Shown here: positions 58,694 through 64,000 of the stretch, piece after piece
Layout of the letters: each line of letters starts with the position of its first letter
How positions within the stretch are numbered: position 1 is the stretch's first letter
Source: Ancylostoma caninum
Taxonomy: Eukaryota > Nematoda > Chromadorea > Rhabditida > Ancylostomatidae
NCBI GenBank assembly: GCA_037903475.1
Contig: JBAJFG010000009.1
Coordinates: 496,001-560,000, forward strand
Direction: 5' to 3'
Length of the DNA stretch: 64,000 bases
Program-made: the position numbers and the translations under genes
The notes under the pieces: generated by a model
Seen by the model: the letters and a program-made list of their open reading frames with translations, nothing else
Database searches by the model: none
What the model was told of the DNA's origin: nothing

Positions 58694-58820
58694 TCACGCA
58701 CTACAAGTAGTGCGGTTCTGAACTGCGTGGCCGTTTGTGCCGTTGGCCATCTCCCAGAGATGAACTCTGGTAGATGTTCACCCCTTCACCGCGATGAGGT
58801 GGCACATGAAGGGGTACAGA

Positions 58821-58840
58821 TATATATATATATATATAAG
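58821..58840. repeat. (TA)n simple repeat at the 5' edge of the RTE element
   Basis: An ATATATATATATATATATA run adjoins the presumed 5' end, which is common at non-LTR insertion sites. Confidence 0.8.
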
Positions 58841-58915
58841 GTTTTCACGTAATTTTCCGCCGTTTTCCTACAGGCATTTTCAAACGTTCATGATGAATGA
58901 ATACCGAATCCTGCC

Positions 58916-59415
58916 TGACGTTGCAGAGGAGGGCACAATTCTGAGTCGAACGGTATAGGTTTCATGTGTTTTTTTTTCCGTTGGATCGTGAGATATTAGC
59001 GATTACCAACAGACAACAAACAGATGAGTTTTACTATATAGTGATGGGGATAGGGGGCCAAAAATCGATAAAATCGTTTTTCTCGGAAACGGCAAAAGAC
59101 GCTGACATTGCACAGGAGGGCACAATTCTGAGTCGAACGGTATAGGTTTTATGTTGTTTTTGTCCGTTGGATCGTGAGATATAAGCGATTACCAACAGAC
59201 AACAAACAGATGAGTTTTACTATATAGTGATGGGGATAGGAGGCCAAAAATCGATAAAATCGTTTTTCTCGGAAACTGGCAAAAGACCCTGACGTTGCAC
59301 AGAAGGGCACAATTCTGAGTCGAACGGTATAGGTTTCATGTGTTTTTGTCCGTTGGATCGTGATATATAAGCGACTACCAACAGAGAACAAACAGATGAG
59401 TTTTACTATATAGTC
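58916..59415. repeat. 187-bp tandem repeat, about 2.6 units
   Basis: GGGCACAATTCTGAGTCGAA recurs at 58931, 59118 and 59305, exactly 187 bp apart. Units also share GATGAGTTTTACTATATAGT. The third is partial. The ORF on the minus strand (59391-59149) is a repeat translation. Confidence 0.95.
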
Positions 59416-59937
59416 ATAATATTTGTTTTCGTGGTAAGGGGAACTGAATGGTGGTCCTCATTTTCTTCCTTCCCTTATCCGAGGTGGTTTGGGATGCAGC
59501 TGTTCATTTTGGTTATACTTGCTATTTGTCCTCATTCTTATTCTATTAGTTCCAGGATGTGTCCGATCTATTTTAGAAAGGTAGAAAATCATTTTGTCGC
59601 TTTGCGTGTAGCGTTGAGTAGTTCTCAGCAAGCGTGTGCGTGCGCCTGATTTCCGACTGAAGCCCGCAACTAATAAAAAATGCTCCTTACTATACGTGTG
59701 CAAATTTTTAGAGAGGTTCCGAAAACACGAAAGGGCAATGTTACGTCATCAGATACAAACAAGATTGCAACTTCACTGTAGAAGCTGAACCAGCCGAATT
59801 TATGCTCTTCGGAATACGAACAGTAGGTTAATCAGAAACTGTGGCCGAAATGGAATTTATCGCCTGTGAATGAGAAGAAAGATTGCTTGACGGAAATTTG
59901 AATAGAGAGATGTTTCAGTTACGATTATTTCTATTAG

Positions 59938-60105
59938 ACTAGCGCCCCTTCGGGACGCTAGAAAGTGGGGTGGGGCAGCCACTTGAGGCATGTGCAAAAG
60001 CTCCACACGTGCAAAATGCTTAGAAAATTAGCAAATAAGCAAAATTAATCATTAACTGAGCTCAAATTCAAAAACCTTCTTATAAGTTACGTATAAGAGA
60101 AGCAG
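59938..60105. repeat. Dispersed repeat, copy 1
   Basis: CTAGAAAGTGGGGTGGGGCA and then CAGCCACTTGAGGC recur at 61455. The two copies stay alignable for about 150 bp (TGCTTAGAAAATTAGC versus TGCTTAGAAAATCAGC). No ORF is present. Confidence 0.85.
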
Positions 60106-60193
60106 AACAAATCTTCCAATGGGCCCAAACATGAAGTCCTTCTTATGAGTTGAGTATGCGAATGAGAAGTTCGTTCCCCATCGCCATCTTCAC

Positions 60194-60668
60194 ACATTAG
60201 GCCTGAACCGTATCCTGGTATTCTCCACTTTACTGAGTCACAGCGGACCAATCCTATGTTGGCGGACCCGTATCCTGGTGTTATCCATACTACTGGGCCA
60301 CGGCGGGCCCTTCCTCCATCAGAGCGCCCGCATTCTGGCGCCTTCCTCACAGTTAGGGCAAGCCGGATCCGTTCTCCAGGGGCGGGTTCGCATCCTATCA
60401 TTCTCAACACTAAAATGAACCCGTATCCTGGCGTCCCCACACCACTGGGCCACGGTCGGCCCTTTCTCCATCGGTGGACCCGTATCCTGGTGTCCCCCGC
60501 ACCATTGGGCCCTCGCGAGCCTTCTCTCCAAAGCTGGACTCACGTCATGGCGTTCCCCACAGCACTGGGCCACGGCGGGCCCTTTCTCCATCGGTGGACC
60601 CGTGTCATGAAGTTTCTCGCACCACAGGGCCACGGCGGGCCCTTTCTCCATCGGTGGACCCGTATCCG
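60194..60668. repeat. 60-bp minisatellite, about 8 units
   Basis: Units resemble GGACCCGTATCCTGGTGTTC followed by CACTGGGCCACGGCGGGCCC. Anchors at 60264, 60474, 60594 and 60654 fall on a 60-bp grid. It is GC-rich, and the last units are most alike. Because 60 is divisible by 3, all frames show long repetitive ORFs that are not genes. Confidence 0.93.
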
Positions 60669-61183
60669 TATTTAGTTGATTTGATATACAATGTCATGCC
60701 TGCCTATTTAGAGGCGATGCGGTAAAAGCACCCACCAGATGAGGCGACCGCGTACGTCCACCCTCCCGAGCTTCCGAGACGCGGCAGCCCTCATAGCACC
60801 CGTCCATCTCTTTCTGCAAGTGCACTCAACGTCGCATCAGTGGAAGGCTGGTTTTCCTGCTGCGTACATTGTGCAGCCTGAAAGCTGTAAACACTCCCTC
60901 ACTCCTATGCGGCGAGACCGCCAGCGAAGGTGATGAAATCATCATCCCGTGCATGCGGGAGAGCCAGCAGTGACGTAATTTCGGGTCCCGAAACGAACGT
61001 GTCTGCGTCCATGGAAATCGGCCATTTCGCCACACAGTCTGCGCCTCAAGATTGCGGTGTCTATGAGTGCCGCCCCGTATCTCTAACCGCTCTAGCCCCC
61101 TTACGGCGCTTTGTTTAATAGATCACAGTTGAAAAACTCTTTCCCATCTATGAGGTTTCGGAATTATAAACAACCGCTGCGTT

Positions 61184-61334
61184 AAGGGCAATTTATACTA
61201 GCGCGGCTGCCGCGAAGCCTTGAAGGCTTGCGTCTGAGCTGCGACTGCGATGCAAATGTGATGCGACTGTGCCCTGTTCTTCATCATATAGACGCACGCG
61301 CGTCAGTCGCACGCATGCAGTATAAATTGCCCTT
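61184..61334. mobile_element. 151-bp MITE with 16-bp TIRs
   Basis: AAGGGCAATTTATACT (61184-61199) is matched exactly in inverse at 61319-61334. The interior is GC-rich and has no coding capacity. It is a small non-autonomous element. Confidence 0.88.
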
Positions 61335-61454
61335 TAGTTTCCCTTTTTGCATATTTCTCCCCCAGTGTCATCACTTCATGGTTGCCTTGTGTATTCGCCT
61401 GAAAAAAAACCTCATGGGAGATACGTGTTGTATCGTATTCTCCATTTTCTTACA

Positions 61455-61605
61455 ATAGCGCCCCTAGAAAGTGGGGTGGCGCAGCCACTTGAGGCAAGCA
61501 AAAGTTTCGCACGTGCGAAATGCTTAGAAAATCAGCGAATAAGTAAAACCAATCATAAGCTGAGCTCAGACACAAAATTCTCCTCATGAGTTTCGTATAC
61601 TCTAC
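61455..61605. repeat. Dispersed repeat, copy 2
   Basis: It is homologous to 59938-60105 in the same orientation (AGCGCCCCTAGAAAGTGGGG; CAGCCACTTGAGGC). It is separated from copy 1 by the minisatellite and the MITE. Confidence 0.85.
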
Positions 61606-61879
61606 GGGTCCGGCCGCTTCGCCAATGTGTCGGGCTTCGAGTTTTCTCGCGATCCTAGCCTTGCCTGCAAATTCTTAATCACGCATCTACATGTAAAGCT
61701 AATTTCCGATGCACGAATACTGCCTACTCTTTTTTTGGCACATTTCTTACATGCCTATGTACCCGTTATGAACAGCCACTCCCATCTCTGCAAGGACTAT
61801 CTCAGACATTCGTGGGGGTCGACTGCAGGTGGAAAAGGGGTCCAACCCCAGTTGTACCTGGGTGTGGACCTCAAATCGC

Positions 61880-61975
61880 GGGACACCTGCCCCCCACATA
61901 TGGCAGACGTCCCCCCACGTTCCCCCAGAAGACGTCCCCCCACGTACCCCCGGCAGACATCCTCCCACGTGCCCT
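61880..61975. repeat. Short C-rich tandem repeat
   Basis: GACGTCCCCCCACGT recurs three to four times with spacers of about 22-26 bp (some with GACATCCTCCCACGT). It is strand-biased in C. Confidence 0.75.
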
Positions 61976-62099
61976 CAATGCTACCCTGAATGAATGAAAA
62001 ATCTTGTAGATAGTCATACCCGACAGCTCCACAGCCAACATTTTCGCACACAGACAGCCCCGCTAAGCCTGTTGTGACAAGAACCACAATACTACTACT

Positions 62100-64000
62100 T
62101 CTGGTAAGAGTGTTTTGCCAAAGTCTATCCGTTAACGATTAACGCCATCAGTGATCTCAAAAGAATTGTGTAGCAGCACCATTAACAAAAAATGGGAGAT
62201 CCCAATACCAGATAGAGAAACCCACCAAGTGACAAGCTGTTCCACTATCTTGCAAAGTTAGAAGATCGTTGAGATATATAGATAGGAGCTCATTTCACTC
62301 CCACTTCCGAAGTAGGTTATAAAACAACCGGCATATATCTGCATCTGCATCGCATCTGCAGTCCCATACTTACGTAACCTTGGATGAATTTTGAAAATCA
62401 TTGATTCGTGCATTAAAACTTTGGTAAAACTGAAAAGAGGCGCACTAAATGTGAAGGCGAATTTCTATACAAGAACGCTATATGTTGGCTGCAAAGAATA
62501 AACGATGCAGGTTTGTGCGTATAATGACGATTCCCGTCTAAGAACATTTAGTGCAGGCAATCCTGACAATCTTTCCAGATCTCTCCCGGCTACCACCTTT
62601 TTGCTGTTCGACCAATGTTCAATTGCCAGCGATTGACCCTATTCGTCATCATATAGAAGTACACGAGTCTAACTACGCATGTAGCTAGTTAGTTCCACGA
62701 AGACAGACACAAGGAGCTTTTCTCGTGGGAAATTCCCCCTGAAGGAGTGTTTATACTTTTTCGGGACGCGATGGCGTCGCGACCACGGCGAGAACACGCG
62801 CGACGCGACAGGTAGCGAAGCTGTCGCGTGGCTTCGTCGCGCCATGGTGAACGTCGCAAATTTACGTATACATGCGAAATTACATGCACACATTGATTTG
62901 GACGGAATTGCTGATTTCCACGAACTGTTTTAAACATAGTGGCACCATTTGTAGTCTAAAGTGTTCAAAGAATGTCCTCAGCGATTTCCAGTGATGATCT
63001 CTGCGAGAGCTGCAATTTCGGGCCATTTTCTTCGCCAAGGGTGCTTTCGTTGAAGATATGGAAACTAAAATCTCATTATCAAAAATTCCTCTGAAACTTC
63101 GTCTAGGGGGTTGCTTGGTACGTTGATCATGAAGCGCGACGAGCTTTGCGACGTCTTGAAAACCAACTAGAATAGGAAAATTTGTGATAAATTTTCCAAG
63201 AACTCGTTACAGTTTCGAGCCTAGAATCTTGTAATGAGCCTCCGAAAAATCCTGGCGAATTCGAGAATTTTTGGCTTCTAACGACATGGCACGAATGAGC
63301 ATACCACAACATTAGAAGTGGAGCACGTCAGTGAGCTAACAACAACAATTTCGCGACTACTCTTCATGCTCATTCATCTTTTCGATCTACTGCGGATGCA
63401 TAGATTTTTATTTTATTCTTGTTCAAAATGTGAGCTTTTCGTTGTGCGATGCGAAAATCTTAATATTGACCGTGCTTTAGCTCAGCAATGAGACCTTCTT
63501 TTGCCCTCCCAGAATAAAGTGGAAAAATGTACAATTTGCTCCTTTTTTCTTGGCTGGGGCCGCCCCATTTCCGTAGGATTTTTCACAAGCTTTCAAAAAA
63601 AAAACATCTGCGGGAGGCCGGGAAGAGCGCTGGGACAGCTGATACCTTATGAATGGCGGCGTTACCAAAACTTATCAGCGTTGAATCAGAATGACCACCA
63701 GTGCACTGGGGACTATTCGAATTTTTTTTCGAATATTCGATTTCGTATTTATTAAAACTTTAATTTTTTATGAACAATCAATTTATTAGATTTTCACTCT
63801 TCTCCGGACTTCCAAATTCATTCAACTTTTCAGTCCCGATAATCAAATGAATTTGAAATTCAGTTCTGAATTTATTCGATTATTCAAGCAATTTATCTAC
63901 TTCGGTACTGGTATAGCTTGCAAACACCTGAGAATTTCAACCTATGGTAGTAAGGATTTTTTCATATTACTGCCAGAGACGCTCTGGAAAGTCAGCCGAC
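62100..64000. other. Intergenic end of window, nothing recognised
   Basis: No coding exon could be supported. The GC-rich segment near 62765-62840 (GACGCGATGGCGTCGCGACC) contains short inverted motifs and may be another small element. Confidence 0.4.

Larger units (their letters stand above)
55650..58815 (-). mobile_element. RTE-like non-LTR retrotransposon, nearly full length
   Basis: This element moves by target-primed reverse transcription. The coding part runs from an ATG at 58750 through an apurinic-type endonuclease, a reverse transcriptase and the RTE-type C-terminal segment (ASAKHRWAGHVMRR, PLGRPFTRWSDTFSRSFK), ending at about 55708. Both ends lie in simple sequence. The 3' end is near 55640-55670, with a TATCAAG/CATCAAAG-type tail and ATATATA. 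The 5' end is near 58815, next to (TA)n. No LTRs are present. Confidence 0.88.

Noticed and set aside
59149..59391. Minus-strand ORF with repeated peptide (SVG.RLY.TIQRTKT)
   Set aside because: It is a translation of the 187-bp tandem repeat.
60256..60725. Long ORFs on both strands at the minisatellite
   Set aside because: The 60-bp period keeps frames open. The peptides are simple repeats with no gene signals.
1..64000. CRISPR array, rRNA, prophage or operon-type features
   Set aside because: Spliced genes and eukaryotic transposons make these inappropriate. No regular spacer array or rRNA-like sequence was seen.

Overview
This window looks like nuclear DNA from a nematode, most likely a clade V parasitic worm of the hookworm type. 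The organism is inferred, not proven. Three multi-exon genes match metazoan or nematode protein families. Their introns have GT..AG ends and TTTTCAG or TTTTTAG acceptors. The DNA between and inside the genes is full of mariner elements, MITEs, foldbacks, minisatellites and an RTE-type retrotransposon. Nothing prokaryotic was seen. I saw no convincing intact tRNA or rRNA gene and no CRISPR array.

Layout. (1) About 3.1-14.9 kb, minus strand: a CAMTA (calmodulin-binding transcription activator, camt-1 type) gene of about 23 exons. It has a CG-1 DNA-binding domain, a TIG/IPT domain, ankyrin repeats and an acidic C-terminal half. The calmodulin-binding IQ part is not found and probably lies beyond the left edge. 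(2) 15-26 kb: no confident gene, but a decayed mariner (18.65-19.93 kb), a foldback, a 70-bp tandem duplication and unrecognised broken ORFs. (3) About 30.2-36.6 kb, plus strand: a microsomal cytochrome P450 of the CYP2 clan, close to nematode CYP33/34-like enzymes. Eight exons join in phase. The first exon is unresolved, and a 580-bp hairpin element sits in one intron. A second decayed Tc1/mariner lies upstream at 27.45-28.71 kb. (4) 40.85-41.09 kb, minus strand: one well-bounded but unrecognised exon. (5) 44.7-51.6 kb, plus strand: the MyoD-family gene hlh-1, seven exons, complete from ATG to stop (312 codons), with long introns. (6) 54.5-58.8 kb, minus strand: an almost full-length RTE-like non-LTR retrotransposon followed directly by a 5'-truncated relative. 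(7) 58.9-64 kb: repeats, including a 187-bp tandem array, a 60-bp minisatellite, a 151-bp MITE and a dispersed repeat.

The three host genes are a calcium/calmodulin-linked transcription factor, a detoxification or lipid oxidase, and the master body-wall muscle factor. They do not form an operon or pathway, and each has its own promoter region. The most useful unusual points are the exon-by-exon structures, the small inactivating lesions in the RTE copy (one stop at a CpG-type site and one short deletion), the long foldback in the P450 intron, and three unassigned exon-like ORFs. I saw no clear evidence of a wholly new biological system. No searches were run: family calls come from recognising motifs by eye.
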